Positions 33,666 to 41,361 of a stretch of DNA of 41,361 nucleotides are shown in pieces. The notes under the pieces were generated by a model. That model was not told the origin of the DNA. It worked only from the letters and a program-made list of their open reading frames with translations, and searched no databases. Each line of letters begins with the position of its first letter. The first letter of the stretch is position 1. Source of the DNA: an uncultured Ruthenibacterium sp. (GTDB lineage Bacteria > Bacillota > Clostridia > Oscillospirales > Ruminococcaceae); contig CALXBO010000017.1 in assembly GCA_944386565.1 (NCBI GenBank), forward strand, positions 1-41,361, given 5' to 3'. Position numbers and translations under genes: made by a program.

Positions 33666-33693
33666 TTTTCACAGATTGAGAAAATCTGCGAAA
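33666..33693. repeat. 28-bp inverted repeat flanking the integrase gene, right copy
   Basis: The exact reverse complement of 32283-32310, 60 bases after the integrase stop. The surrounding AT-rich stretch (33640-33790) holds further TTTTTGCGAAAA-like pieces that may be weaker sites of the same kind. No gene is seen in 33607-33844. Confidence 0.85.
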
Positions 33694-33799
33694 AAAATTT
33701 CTGTCGCCGAGAGCAAACGGATACAAGTGTAAAATAGCAAAAATTACTTTTTTTGCGAAAAAAAGCTCACAATCGACAACCTTTTTGGCATAAACGGCA

Positions 33800-33830
33800 A
33801 CGCCCCGCCGTATACGTTACGGCGGGGCGT
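33800..33830. terminator. Hairpin between the integrase and attR
   Basis: Thirteen-base arms 33800-33812 and 33818-33830 (ACGCCCCGCCGTA and its complement) pair perfectly around a five-base loop. It probably ends the integrase transcript, though only a short T-rich stretch (ATTGTATCTG) follows. It is 14 bases from the start of the attR repeat. Confidence 0.65.
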
Positions 33831-33844
33831 ATTGTATCTGCGCG

Positions 33845-33936
33845 GGCGGCTCGCTGACGCTGCGCGAGGAAAACGGATTCGTCACGGCGCGCGCCGTGCT
33901 GAACGTCTGAATACAAAAGCACAGGGCCGCCGCGCC
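33845..33936. repeat. attR: right copy of the 92-bp perfect direct repeat
   Basis: Identical to 5172-5263. It holds a gene fragment encoding the last 21 residues and the stop of the GHKL kinase, here without the rest of the gene, and runs into the first arm of a terminator whose second arm follows directly. The intact terminator shows that the sequence to the right is the original chromosome. Confidence 0.88.
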
Positions 33937-33956
33937 GATGGCGCGGCGGCCCTGTG
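33920..33956. terminator. Intact chromosomal terminator across the attR junction
   Basis: Arms 33920-33936 and 33940-33956 (CACAGGGCCGCCGCGCC and its complement) pair over 17 bases with a three-base loop. On the minus strand CTTTTGTATT follows, so it ends the Cys-rich gene; before insertion it would also have ended the kinase transcript from the other side. Its left arm is the edge of the 92-bp repeat. Confidence 0.85.
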
Positions 33957-33965
33957 TGCGTCTTG

Positions 33966-34163
33966 TCAGACGGCGCGGTACGGGATGCCCGAAATTCTCA
34001 GGCACTGGCGGATGACGGTGCTGCTCACGCGGTCGCACCGGTCGAGGTATTCCTTCACCGCGCAGCGGCGCGCGCGGTTCTCCGCCTGGATCGCGCGCCA
34101 GCGCGCGCACGTCTTGTGGCATCCTTCACAGTATTCTGCACATCCGCTCTTGCATGGGATCAT
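33966..34163 (-). CDS. Small Cys-rich conserved hypothetical protein
   Basis: A 65-residue protein with five cysteines in the first 20 residues (CKSGCAEYCEGCHKTC), reminiscent of a metal-binding finger, then a basic helical part. Similar short EGCHKxC proteins are, as far as I recall, scattered through Clostridia, some in prophage-like regions; the function is unknown. The ATG at 34163 follows GGAG. A TACAAT-like -10 (plus 34210-34215) lies about 50 bases upstream. It is chromosomal if the element ends at attR. Confidence 0.6.
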   Translation of the reverse strand: MIPCKSGCAEYCEGCHKTCARWRAIQAENRARRCAVKEYLDRCDRVSSTVIRQCLRISGIPYRAV

Positions 34164-34302
34164 CGTCCGGCGCTCCTCTCCGGCGGCTTCGGCCGCCTTT
34201 CCTGCCCTCATTGTACCGCGCGCGGGGTGGCGCCGTCTTTCACGCGCGTGTAAAGTCCTGTTCAGCTTTGCGCAAAGGCGGCCGGGCGCGGACGGGCTCG
34301 CA

Positions 34303-34331
34303 TTGACACACCGGGGGAAATCGAATATAGT
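34303..34331 (+). promoter_or_regulatory. Strong promoter of the CBS-protein/Nudix operon
   Basis: TTGACA (34303-34308), 17 bases, TATAGT (34326-34331): a near-consensus sigma-A promoter. The leader runs about 120 bases to the ATG at 34458; no riboswitch fold was recognised in it. Confidence 0.85.
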
Positions 34332-34457
34332 AGTAATATGGGTCTCGGTGCGCTTTGCGCCGGGAGCCGCGCGCCGCGGACGTGTGCGGTGCGGGCGCGC
34401 GCAGACGGCGCGTGCCGATCAAACGGATTGAGACAATAGAAGGAGTTAGGATCTGCA

Positions 34458-35654
34458 ATGTTGGACCCCGATGGTCTTAGACTGCTGGCGGGCGCGAGCG
34501 CCCTTGTGTGCCTTGTGCTGGCATGGAGGGCGGGCAGCGTGAGCGCCGGCAGCGAGCAGAGGGACGAAGAACCCGCCGGACGGCTCGGATTTTCCGACCG
34601 CAGCGCGGGCGTGTGCGCCTTGTGGGGCGTCGTGACGGGCGTGTTTGTGTGGAGCGCCGTGCAGGCGCTCGGGCTGTGGAGCATCGCGGCGTGCGCGGCG
34701 ATGTGCCTCGCGGCGCCGGTGCTGTTCGCCGTGGGCCGCACGAAGCCCGCGCAGCCCTCGGCGCCGGAGGCGGCGCTGGGCCGCGTGCTGTGCATCCCGG
34801 CGAAACTCGTGTTCCGCGTGTTCGGCCTGTCGGCCGAGGCGGCCGTGACGGAGGAAGATCTTCTGTCGATGGTGGACGACGCCGAGGAGGACGTCATCGA
34901 CGAAGAGCGCAAGGAAATGATCGCGAACATCGTGGAGCTGGACGACGTGACGGCCGGCGACATCATGACGCACCGCACGGAGCTCGTGAGCGTGGAGGAC
35001 ACCGCCACAACGGGCGAGGCCGTGCATCTGGCCGCGCAGGCGGGCGTGTCGCGCCTGCCGGTGTACCGCCGCAGCATCGACGACGTGGCGGGCATCCTGC
35101 ACGTAAAGGACCTGCTGGCCGTGTGGGACGAAGCCGACCGCAGCGACCGCAGCGTGACCAAATACATGCGCGCGCCGATGTTCGTGACCGAGAGCTGCCC
35201 GGCGCAGGAGCTGCTGGTGGAGTTCCGCCGCCGCCACACGCAGGTGGCGATCGTCGTGGACGAGTACGGCGGCACGAGCGGCCTTGTGACGATGGAGGAT
35301 GTGCTCGAGGAGATCGTGGGCAACATCCAGGACGAGTTCGACAACGAGGAAGAGGAGATCGTTCCGTTCGAGGGCGGCGTGTTCGCCGTGGGCAGCGCGG
35401 ACCTCGAGGACGTGTTCGACGCGATGGACACGGAAATGCCCGAGTATGAGGACGACGACGGAGACGGCGAGCCCGACTTCGACACCGTGGGCGGCCTTGT
35501 GGCCGACCGTCTGGGGCACGTGCCCGTGCCGGGCGAAAACGTGGAGATCGAATACGGCGGCCTGCTGTTCAAGGTGCTGGCCGCGAGCGAGCGCCGCGTG
35601 CGCCGCGTCAAGGTGACGCGCGCGCCGCAGCCGCCGAAGGAGGAGGACGCGTAA
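34458..35654 (+). CDS. HlyC/CorC family CBS-domain membrane protein
   Basis: A 398-residue protein of the hemolysin/CorC family, linked to magnesium or other ion transport. The N-terminal membrane region (about 5-100) has about three helices and is shorter than a full DUF21 domain. Two CBS domains follow (GDIMTHR about 170 onward, then TKYMRAP to MEDVLEEIVG), and a CorC_HlyC domain ends the protein, with an unusual acidic loop EYEDDDGDGEPD that could bind cations. It ends TAATG, sharing a base with the Nudix gene start. Confidence 0.85.
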   Translation: MLDPDGLRLLAGASALVCLVLAWRAGSVSAGSEQRDEEPAGRLGFSDRSAGVCALWGVVTGVFVWSAVQALGLWSIAACAAMCLAAPVLFAVGRTKPAQPSAPEAALGRVLCIPAKLVFRVFGLSAEAAVTEEDLLSMVDDAEEDVIDEERKEMIANIVELDDVTAGDIMTHRTELVSVEDTATTGEAVHLAAQAGVSRLPVYRRSIDDVAGILHVKDLLAVWDEADRSDRSVTKYMRAPMFVTESCPAQELLVEFRRRHTQVAIVVDEYGGTSGLVTMEDVLEEIVGNIQDEFDNEEEEIVPFEGGVFAVGSADLEDVFDAMDTEMPEYEDDDGDGEPDFDTVGGLVADRLGHVPVPGENVEIEYGGLLFKVLAASERRVRRVKVTRAPQPPKEEDA

Positions 35655-36199
35655 TGGCGCATTTTGAAAAGCAGCTCTCGAGCGAGGAGATCTTCGCCGG
35701 GCGCGTGATCCGCGTGACCGTGGACAAGGTGGAGCTGGAAAACGGCAGAACCTCGACGCGCGAGGTGGTGCACCACCACGGCGGCGCGGGCGTGATCGCC
35801 CTGAACGACAGGGACGAGATCACGCTGGTGCGCCAGTTCCGCTACGCGCTGGGCAAAGAGCTGATCGAGATCCCGGCGGGCAAGCTCGAGCCGGGCGAGG
35901 ACCCGTTCGACTCCGCGCAGCGCGAGCTCGGCGAGGAGGCCGGCCTGACGGCGCGCACCTACCGCAAGCTGGGCGAGACGATCCCCACCTGCGGCTACGA
36001 CAGCGAGATCATCTATCTGTACGCCGCGAAAGACCTCGACGCGACGAAGCAGCATCTCGACCCGGACGAGTTCGTCTCGGTGTTCACGATGCCGCTCTCG
36101 GAGGCCGTGGACAAGGTGCTCGCGGGCGAGATCACCGACGGCAAGACGATCAACGCCATCCTGATGCTGCACACGCTGCGCGAGCGCGGCGAATTCTGA
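35654..36199 (+). CDS. Nudix hydrolase, ADP-ribose pyrophosphatase type
   Basis: A 181-residue cytosolic enzyme with a perfect Nudix box (residues 76-98, G-x5-E-x7-REL-GEE-x-G-L), which binds the metal and cleaves nucleoside diphosphate-X compounds. The N-terminal strand RVTVDKVELENG and the tail (EAVDKVLAGEITDGKT) fit the ADP-ribose pyrophosphatase (NudF) subgroup. It is translationally coupled to the CBS protein and ends before a strong bidirectional terminator. Confidence 0.9.
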   Translation: MAHFEKQLSSEEIFAGRVIRVTVDKVELENGRTSTREVVHHHGGAGVIALNDRDEITLVRQFRYALGKELIEIPAGKLEPGEDPFDSAQRELGEEAGLTARTYRKLGETIPTCGYDSEIIYLYAAKDLDATKQHLDPDEFVSVFTMPLSEAVDKVLAGEITDGKTINAILMLHTLRERGEF

Positions 36200-36222
36200 C
36201 GCAGCATTTCCTACAGAGAAAC

Positions 36223-36259
36223 AAACGGACGCTCTCCCGGCGAGGGAGAGCGTCCGTTT
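36223..36259. terminator. Bidirectional terminator between Nudix and MATE genes
   Basis: Sixteen-base arms 36223-36238 and 36244-36259 pair perfectly with a GGCGA loop and a run of six T on the plus side (36257-36262). It ends the CBS/Nudix operon and, read the other way, the MATE transcript. Confidence 0.9.
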
Positions 36260-36265
36260 TTTGCC

Positions 36266-37621
36266 TCATGCGTGTTCTTTGCTCTGCGCGCGCGATGCGT
36301 AGACGCGGCGGCGGACAAAGTAGTACGGGATCTGGAACGCGAGCATCGCGCCCCAGCCGACGGCGCACGCCCACGCGGCGCCCACGAGCCCGACGCGCGG
36401 CGTGAGCACCCAGACGAACACGGCGCGCAGGCTGATCTGCAAAAAGGTGTTCCAGAGCGTGACGCCCATGTCGCCCGCGCCGCGGAAGAAGCCCTGAATG
36501 CCGTTCGTGAACGCGGGCATCAGGTAGAGGAAGGCCATGACGCCGAGGTACTCGCATCCGGCGGCCGTGACTTCCGGTTCGGACGCGCCGATGAACAGGT
36601 GCATCAGCGGCTCGCGCAGCGCGAGCGTGGCCGCGCACACGCACACCCAGTACCCCGTTTCGAGCGCGAGCCCCACGCGGAAGCCGCGGAACATGCGCTT
36701 GGTCTCCCCCGCCCCGCGGTTCTGCGCGGTGAACGTGGTGATGGCCGACGCGATGCTCTGCTCGGGCGTGAACGCGTAGTCGTCCACGCGCGTGACGGCG
36801 TTGAACGCAGCCATCGCGTCAACGCCGAGGGAGTTGATCGCGCCCTGGATGAAGAGCTTGCCGACCGGCTGGCACGCCTGCTGCAAGGCGGTGACGCCGC
36901 CGTAGCGCAGCGTCAGGCCGAGCAGCGGACGGTCCATGCGAAATTCGCGCGGCTCGAGCGCCAGCACCGGGATGTTCTTGTACACGTAGACGATGCACAG
37001 GACGGCCGAGACCGCCTCGGCGATGACCGTGGTGGCCGCCGAGCAGATGACGCCGAAGCCGAGCAGGCCGATGAAGACGAGGTCGAGGCAGCCGTTGAGC
37101 ACGGACGCGAACGCGAGGAACCTGAGCGGGGTCTTGGAGTCGCCCACGCTCTTGAGCGCCGAGGCCACGGCGTTGTAGAAGAACGTGAACGGCGTGCCCC
37201 AGAACACGACGCGCAGGTACGACGCGGTGAGCCCGAGCACTTCGTCCGGCGTCTGCAGCAGCCGCAGCAGCGGCACGGCCAGCAGCGTGCCCAGTGCCGC
37301 GCACACCGCCGAGAACCAGAACCCGAACACCGACACCGTGGCCATCTCGCGGCGGACTTTGCCGTCGTCGCGCGCGCCGAACGCCTCGCTCATGATGACC
37401 GACGCGCCGATGCACAGGCCCGACACGCCCAGGATGAGCAGGTTCATCACGGGGCTCGCCGTGCCGACGGCCGCGAGCGCTTCCTTGCCGATGAACCGCC
37501 CCACGATGGCGGAGTCCACTACATTGTAAGTAAGCTGGAACAGGTTGCCCAGCACGAGCGGGACGGCATACGCCGCGAGCTGCCGCGGGATGTTCCCGCT
37601 CGTCATGCGCATCAGCGCCAT
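36266..37621 (-). CDS. MATE family efflux transporter
   Basis: A 451-residue membrane protein with twelve hydrophobic helices in two homologous halves. The start region (GNIPRQLAAYAVPLVLGNLF, VDSAIVGRFIGKEALAAVG) is typical of the DinF/NorM-like MATE group in Clostridia, which exports drugs or organic cations using a Na+ or H+ gradient. The ATG at 37621 is preceded by GAGGG. The substrate cannot be told from sequence. Confidence 0.93.
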   Translation of the reverse strand: MALMRMTSGNIPRQLAAYAVPLVLGNLFQLTYNVVDSAIVGRFIGKEALAAVGTASPVMNLLILGVSGLCIGASVIMSEAFGARDDGKVRREMATVSVFGFWFSAVCAALGTLLAVPLLRLLQTPDEVLGLTASYLRVVFWGTPFTFFYNAVASALKSVGDSKTPLRFLAFASVLNGCLDLVFIGLLGFGVICSAATTVIAEAVSAVLCIVYVYKNIPVLALEPREFRMDRPLLGLTLRYGGVTALQQACQPVGKLFIQGAINSLGVDAMAAFNAVTRVDDYAFTPEQSIASAITTFTAQNRGAGETKRMFRGFRVGLALETGYWVCVCAATLALREPLMHLFIGASEPEVTAAGCEYLGVMAFLYLMPAFTNGIQGFFRGAGDMGVTLWNTFLQISLRAVFVWVLTPRVGLVGAAWACAVGWGAMLAFQIPYYFVRRRVYASRAQSKEHA

Positions 37622-37670
37622 GGGAAACGCCCTCTTTCTCTCAGGTTGTATACATCTTTTTCCGGACATC

Positions 37671-37700
37671 AGCCCCCGCCGGCCTTGCGCCGCGGGGGCT
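37671..37700. other. GC-rich hairpin upstream of the MATE gene
   Basis: Arms 37671-37679 (AGCCCCCGC) and 37692-37700 pair. On the plus strand GTGTGTTTTTTGG follows, as in a terminator, although no plus-strand gene precedes it. On the minus strand it would lie in the MATE leader. Confidence 0.45.
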
Positions 37701-37754
37701 GTGGGGTTTGTGTGTTTTTTGGGGGCACCCCTCCGGGTTCGCTCTGCTCACCCA

Positions 37755-37834
37755 CCTCCCCTCACAGGGGAGGCAAGCCGCGGAGCACCCCTCAGTCACG
37801 GCGTGCGCCGTGACAGCTCCCCTGCAAGGGGAGC
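37755..37834. repeat. Intergenic palindromic (REP/MITE-like) unit
   Basis: Three adjacent palindromes: CCTCCCCT/AGGGGAGG (37755-37773), GTCACGGCG/CGCCGTGAC (37795-37814) and GCTCCCCT/AGGGGAGC (37816-37834). The block carrying CCCCTCAGTCACGGCG resembles repeats that I recall between genes in many Oscillospirales genomes. No open gene is present in 37622-37900. Confidence 0.6.
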
Positions 37835-37900
37835 CGGAAACGGGGACGCACCTCTGTTCCCTCCCGCTGGGGACGGTGATAAAGGGCAGCCCACGCCAGT

Positions 37901-39286
37901 TTAAAACCCGCCGGCGGTGCGGGGGAAGGGCAGGACGTCGCGGATGTTGGGGATACCCGTGAGGTACATCACGAGGCGCTCGAAGCCGAGACCGAATCCC
38001 GCGTGCTCGACCGTGCCGAAGCGGCGCAGGTCAAGATACCACTCGTAATCCTCGCGCTTGAGTCCCTTCTCGTCCATCATCGCGAGCAGCACGTCCATGC
38101 GCTCCTCGCGCTGGCTGCCGCCGCACAGCTCGCCCACGCCCGGCACGAGCATGTCGGCCGCCGCGACGGTCTTGCCGTCGGCGTTCAAACGCATGTAGAA
38201 CGACTTGATGTCCTTCGGATAATCCGTCACGAACACGGGCTTCTTGTAGACCTGCTCGGTCAGATAGCGCTCGTGCTCGGTCTGGAGATCGGTGCCCCAG
38301 GAGACTTTGTACTGGAACTCGTCGTTGTGCTGTTCAAGGATGGAGACAGCCTCCGTGTACGTCACGCGCGCGAAGTCGCTCTCCGCCACAAAGCGCAGGC
38401 GCTCGGCAAGCGTCTTGTCAAAGAAGCGCGTGAAGAACTCGATCTCGTCCGGGCACTGCTCGAGCACGTAAGAGATGACGCTCTTGACCATCGCCTCCGA
38501 GAGATCCATCTCGTCCGCGAGATCCGCGAACGCGATCTCCGGCTCGATCATCCAGAACTCGGCCGCGTGGCGCGGGGTGTTGGAGTTCTCGGCGCGGAAC
38601 GTCGGGCCGAACGTGTAGATCTTGCCGAACGCCGTCGCCATGGCTTCGCCCTCGAGCTGGCCGGAGACGGTGAGGTTCGTCGGACGTCCGAAGAAATCCT
38701 GCGAGAAATCCACCTCGCCGGACTCCGTGAGCGGCGGATTCTTCGGATCGAGCGTCGTCACGCGGAACATCTCGCCCGCGCCCTCGCAGTCCGACCCCGT
38801 GATGAGCGGCGTGTGCACGTAGACAAAGCCGTTCTCCTGCAGGAATTTGTGGATGGCGTACGCCGCGACGCTGCGCACGCGGAACGCCGCCGAGAACGTG
38901 TTCGTGCGCGCGCGCAGATGCGGCATCGTGCGCAAAAATTCCACGGTGTGGCGTTTTTTCTGAAGCGGATACTCCGGCCCGCACGCGCCCAGCACGTCGA
39001 TGGAGTCGGCGTTGACCTCGAGCGGCTGCTTCGCGCCCGGCGTGAGCACGACGCGGCCCGTGACGCACAGGCTCGTGCCGACGCCGCACTTCGCGATGTC
39101 CTTGTAGTTCTCGAGCTTCGACGATTCAAAGACGATCTGCAGCGGCTTGAAGCCGGAGCCGTCCGACAGCTCGATGAAGCCGATGTTCTTGGAGTCGCGC
39201 ACGGTCTTGGCCCAGCCGCAGACGGTGACGACGGCGCCGTCCTCGGGCGGTGTGCGCAGCAGCGTTTTGATCTCGGTGCGTTTCAT
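37901..39286 (-). CDS. asnS: Asparaginyl-tRNA synthetase
   Basis: A 461-residue class IIb synthetase that charges tRNA-Asn. An N-terminal OB-fold anticodon-binding domain (about 1-105; [22 protein letters not shown]) precedes the catalytic core with motif 2 ([21 protein letters not shown] region) and motif 3 ([20 protein letters not shown]). The ATG at 39286 has GGAGG upstream; sequence before it belongs to the T-box leader. Expression should respond to uncharged tRNA-Asn. Confidence 0.96.
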   Translation of the reverse strand: MKRTEIKTLLRTPPEDGAVVTVCGWAKTVRDSKNIGFIELSDGSGFKPLQIVFESSKLENYKDIAKCGVGTSLCVTGRVVLTPGAKQPLEVNADSIDVLGACGPEYPLQKKRHTVEFLRTMPHLRARTNTFSAAFRVRSVAAYAIHKFLQENGFVYVHTPLITGSDCEGAGEMFRVTTLDPKNPPLTESGEVDFSQDFFGRPTNLTVSGQLEGEAMATAFGKIYTFGPTFRAENSNTPRHAAEFWMIEPEIAFADLADEMDLSEAMVKSVISYVLEQCPDEIEFFTRFFDKTLAERLRFVAESDFARVTYTEAVSILEQHNDEFQYKVSWGTDLQTEHERYLTEQVYKKPVFVTDYPKDIKSFYMRLNADGKTVAAADMLVPGVGELCGGSQREERMDVLLAMMDEKGLKREDYEWYLDLRRFGTVEHAGFGLGFERLVMYLTGIPNIRDVLPFPRTAGGF

Positions 39287-39307
39287 GTTGGTTTCCTCCC
39301 TGAATGA

Positions 39308-39623
39308 AAAAAATCCGGCAGCATCGTCCTGTTCCGCGCGGGGAAACAAGCCCCGAGCCTTTAGGACGAATCGCTGCCGGATCCGCGGTGCCACCTAAAT
39401 TACCGTTTTGCAAAACGGTCTCCTTTTCGCGCGCGGGAACGCAGGGCGTTCCGAAGCGCTTGCCGTCTCACGCGCGGCTCACGTCTCCCCTACCGGCGGG
39501 CGCGCCCGCTTTGGGTTCGCGGCTCGGGAGTGTTCTTCGGGCGGGGCGCTCCGCGGGGCTCACACCGTCCCCCGCTCGCTTGGGATGCCTTGTCGCCGTA
39601 CTTTTCTCCGTCATGGCCTTTGT
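39308..39623 (-). ncRNA. T-box leader riboswitch of asnS
   Basis: Read on the minus strand, the leader holds the T-box core GGTGGCACCGCG (plus about 39385-39396). A terminator follows, with arms around 39312-39330 and 39363-39382 and the T run (plus 39307-39313). Stem I would occupy 39420-39620. Two AAC triplets (plus 39515-39517 and 39532-39534) are candidates for the Asn specifier; I could not fold the stem well enough to choose. Confidence 0.88.
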
Positions 39624-39629
39624 CCTATT

Positions 39630-39658
39630 ATCCTATCACCGGCGCGCGCGCTTGTCAA
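39630..39658 (-). promoter_or_regulatory. Promoter of the asnS T-box transcript
   Basis: On the minus strand a perfect TTGACA (plus 39653-39658), 17 bases and TAGGAT (plus 39630-39635) point to a start near 39623, giving a leader of about 337 bases, the usual size for a T-box. Confidence 0.7.
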
Positions 39659-39750
39659 GACGGCGCGTTTTCGTCAAAGTCACTGAAAAATGAGCGAACT
39701 TCCTTTCGCGCGGCAACAATTTTACATGGAATGAAACGGACAAAGCGTTC

Positions 39751-39756
39751 TATAAT
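39751..39756 (+). promoter_or_regulatory. -10 element of the galT promoter
   Basis: A perfect TATAAT, 64 bases before the galT ATG. The -35 is weak (TGGAAT at 39727-39732, 18-base spacing), so the promoter may be regulated. Confidence 0.55.
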
Positions 39757-39820
39757 GGAACTTAGAACGAATGAGTAAGCACAATTTTTCCGGTATCTTG
39801 CTTGGATGGAGGTTTTTTGT

Positions 39821-41361
39821 ATGGACCGCACCGCACTGGACATTGAACGCCTGCTTCAGTTTTCGCAGCAGCAGGGACTGATCGGGCCGCTCGACACGTA
39901 TGTCGCGCGCAACACGCTGCTCGACCTGTTCGGCCTGGCCGAACCGTACGACGGCGAAGTGCCGCACGAAGCGCTCGACCGCCCCACGCAGCTTCTGGAG
40001 GCGCTTCTGGACGACGCCGCCGAGAAGGGGCTGTACGACAAGGAAGTTCCCGCGCTGCGCGTGAACTTTGAGGCGCGCATCATGGGCGCCGTGATGCCGC
40101 GCGAGAGCGAGGTCTCGGCGAAATTCGACACGCTGTGGAAAACCGAGGGCGTGCGCGCCGCGACGGACTATTTCTACGATTTGTGCATCAAGTCGAACTA
40201 CATCCGCACCGCGCAGATCGCAAAGAACATCAAGTGGACGTATCCGTGCAAATACGGCGACCTCGAGATCACCATCAACCTCACGAAGCCCGAGAAAGAC
40301 CCCAAGACCATCGCGCTCGAGCGCCTGCAGCCCGCCGCGAGCTACCCGAAGTGCATGCTGTGCATCGAGAACATCGGCTACGCGGGCCGCGTGAACTTCC
40401 CCGCGCGCCAGAACCACCGCGTCGTGCCCATCTCGCTGTGCGGCGAGAAGTGGTATCTGCAGTACAGCCCGTATGTGTACTACAACGAGCACTGCATCGT
40501 GTTCAGCGACCGCCACGAGCCCATGAGCATCACGCCGCGCGCGTTCGCGCAGATCTTTGACTTCGTGAGCCAGTTCCCGCACTACACCTGCGGCTCGAAC
40601 GCCGACCTGCCCATCGTGGGCGGCAGCATCCTGAGCCACACGCACTTCCAGGGCGGCAACTACGAGTTCCCGATGCAGCGCGCCGAGGCTCTGTTCACGT
40701 ACAAACACCCCGAGTTCCCCGACCTGACCATCGAGAACATCCGCTGGCCGGTGAGCACCATCCGCGTGAAGGGCACGGACAAGGCGCAGCTGCTGGCGTT
40801 CGCGTCGCTCGTGCTGGGCACGTGGCGCGGCTACAGCGACGAAGCCGCCGACATCCTCGCATACACGACGGACGGCGGCGAGACCACGCCGCACAACACG
40901 ATCACGCCGATCCTGCACTACAACGCGGACGAAAAGCAGTTCGTGTTCGACCTCGTGCCGCGCAACAACCGCACGACGGAGGAGTACCCGGAGGGCATCT
41001 TCCACCCGCACCGCGAGATCCACCACATCAAGAAGGAGAACATCGGCCTGATCGAGGTCATGGGCCTGGCCATCCTGCCCGGCCGCCTCGAGAAGCAGAG
41101 CGCGATGATCGCGAAAGTGCTGGCCGGCAAGACCGACCCCGAGACCGTGAAGGCCGCCGCGCCCGAGCACGCGGCGTGGATCGACTGGCTCACGGACAAA
41201 TACGCCGGCGCGGAGTTCAGCGAAGCCAAGGCGCTGGAGGTCGTGAAGCAGGAGATCGGCGCGAAGTTCGAGACGTGCCTCGAGCACGCGGGCGTGTTCA
41301 AGCAGACGCCCGACGGCTTTGCCGCGTTCGACCGCTTCATGGAAAAACTCGGCTGCAAAAA
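39821..41361 (+). CDS. galT: UDP-glucose--hexose-1-phosphate uridylyltransferase (GalT, Bacillus type), 3' end cut by the window
   Basis: At least 513 residues; the frame stays open to the last base, and the length says that only a few codons can be missing. This is the second Leloir-pathway enzyme, moving UMP from UDP-glucose to galactose-1-phosphate. The active-site HTHFQGG (His273, His275) and the preceding GGSILS match the Firmicute type 2 GalT family. GGAGG lies eight bases before the ATG. No other gal gene is within the window. Confidence 0.95.
   Translation, partial: MDRTALDIERLLQFSQQQGLIGPLDTYVARNTLLDLFGLAEPYDGEVPHEALDRPTQLLEALLDDAAEKGLYDKEVPALRVNFEARIMGAVMPRESEVSAKFDTLWKTEGVRAATDYFYDLCIKSNYIRTAQIAKNIKWTYPCKYGDLEITINLTKPEKDPKTIALERLQPAASYPKCMLCIENIGYAGRVNFPARQNHRVVPISLCGEKWYLQYSPYVYYNEHCIVFSDRHEPMSITPRAFAQIFDFVSQFPHYTCGSNADLPIVGGSILSHTHFQGGNYEFPMQRAEALFTYKHPEFPDLTIENIRWPVSTIRVKGTDKAQLLAFASLVLGTWRGYSDEAADILAYTTDGGETTPHNTITPILHYNADEKQFVFDLVPRNNRTTEEYPEGIFHPHREIHHIKKENIGLIEVMGLAILPGRLEKQSAMIAKVLAGKTDPETVKAAAPEHAAWIDWLTDKYAGAEFSEAKALEVVKQEIGAKFETCLEHAGVFKQTPDGFAAFDRFMEKLGCK

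Larger units (their letters stand above)
5172..33844. mobile_element. 28.7-kb integrative element carrying a type VII secretion-like locus
   Basis: The element is bounded by the 92-bp direct repeats at 5172-5263 and 33845-33936, so its circular form would be 28,673 bp. A tyrosine recombinase gene lies about 240 bp inside the right end and is read toward it. The target is the 3' end and terminator of a sensor kinase gene, whose coding sequence is restored at the left. No relaxase, type IV transfer, replication or phage structural genes are recognisable, so it is a genomic island that would need outside help to transfer. Cargo GC resembles the host, but the integrase flanks (32200-32450 and 33640-33790) are clearly AT-rich. 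Confidence 0.82.

Noticed and set aside
5172..33844. Conjugative element or prophage
   Set aside because: No relaxase, coupling protein, VirB4, capsid, portal or terminase was recognised; the only FtsK-like ATPase is EssC by its FHA, membrane helices and triple ATPase layout.
5172..33936. Alternative that the 92-bp repeat arose from a partial gene duplication
   Set aside because: The right copy lies next to an intact integrase gene, the terminator is split at one side and whole at the other, and only the 3' end is repeated. Integration explains all three; a random duplication explains none.
33845..33936. A tRNA gene 3' end as attachment site
   Set aside because: The repeat encodes the C-terminus of the kinase and its terminator; no tRNA-like fold or CCA end is present.
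36272..37813. A 513-residue plus-strand frame opposite the MATE gene
   Set aside because: It mirrors a clear membrane transporter, has a charge-rich nonsense composition and no ribosome site.

Overview
The window looks like a chromosome segment of a GC-rich Clostridia, probably a gut Oscillospirales-type Firmicute. The clues are AGGAGG-type ribosome sites with some TTG and GTG starts, a T-box leader before asnS, a Bacillus-type GalT, GHKL kinases, LytTR regulators and a DUF4176 protein. The placement is an inference from gene content; no species marker is present.

Left chromosomal flank (1-5263): an HSL-type alpha/beta hydrolase is transcribed divergently from a four-gene operon. That operon encodes an acyltransferase of the condensation-domain superfamily, a zinc-ribbon membrane protein, and two overlapping GHKL-type sensor proteins. 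The two sensors are complementary: the first has a phosphoacceptor-type H-box but no usable ATPase, and the second has an ATPase but a ruined H-box.

Integrated element (about 5172-33844, 28,673 bp): the last 92 bp around the 3' end of the second kinase gene recur without a mismatch at 33845-33936, just beyond a tyrosine recombinase gene. At the left junction the kinase terminator is cut after its first arm; at the right junction it is whole. I read this as an island inserted at the kinase 3' end. It carries no recognisable conjugation or replication genes. Apart from the integrase, its cargo all runs on the minus strand. In transcription order it is: an HtrA-like protease joined through a membrane helix to a cytosolic FHA domain, a PP2C phosphatase, a Ser/Thr kinase, a small membrane protein, a 2240-residue Ig-like surface protein, a second and atypical membrane kinase, two small or medium membrane proteins, an FHA protein, a three-ATPase EssC/FtsK protein with FHA, a LytTR protein, a protein of unknown function, a YukD/EsaB ubiquitin-like protein, six WXG100-type small proteins, another FHA-like protein, a candidate effector with a glycine zipper, a DUF4176 protein and a LytTR response regulator.

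Together these read as a non-canonical type VII secretion locus. EssC and YukD are present, while EsaA, EssA and EssB are not recognisable. It is combined with a complete threonine-phosphorylation circuit (two kinases, one phosphatase, four FHA or FHA-like proteins), recalling the PpkA-Fha-PppA circuit of some type VI systems.

Right chromosomal flank (33937-41361): a small Cys-rich protein, a CorC/HlyC-type CBS protein coupled to a Nudix ADP-ribose pyrophosphatase, a MATE transporter, asnS with its T-box, and galT, which runs off the window end. No tRNA, rRNA or CRISPR array was seen.
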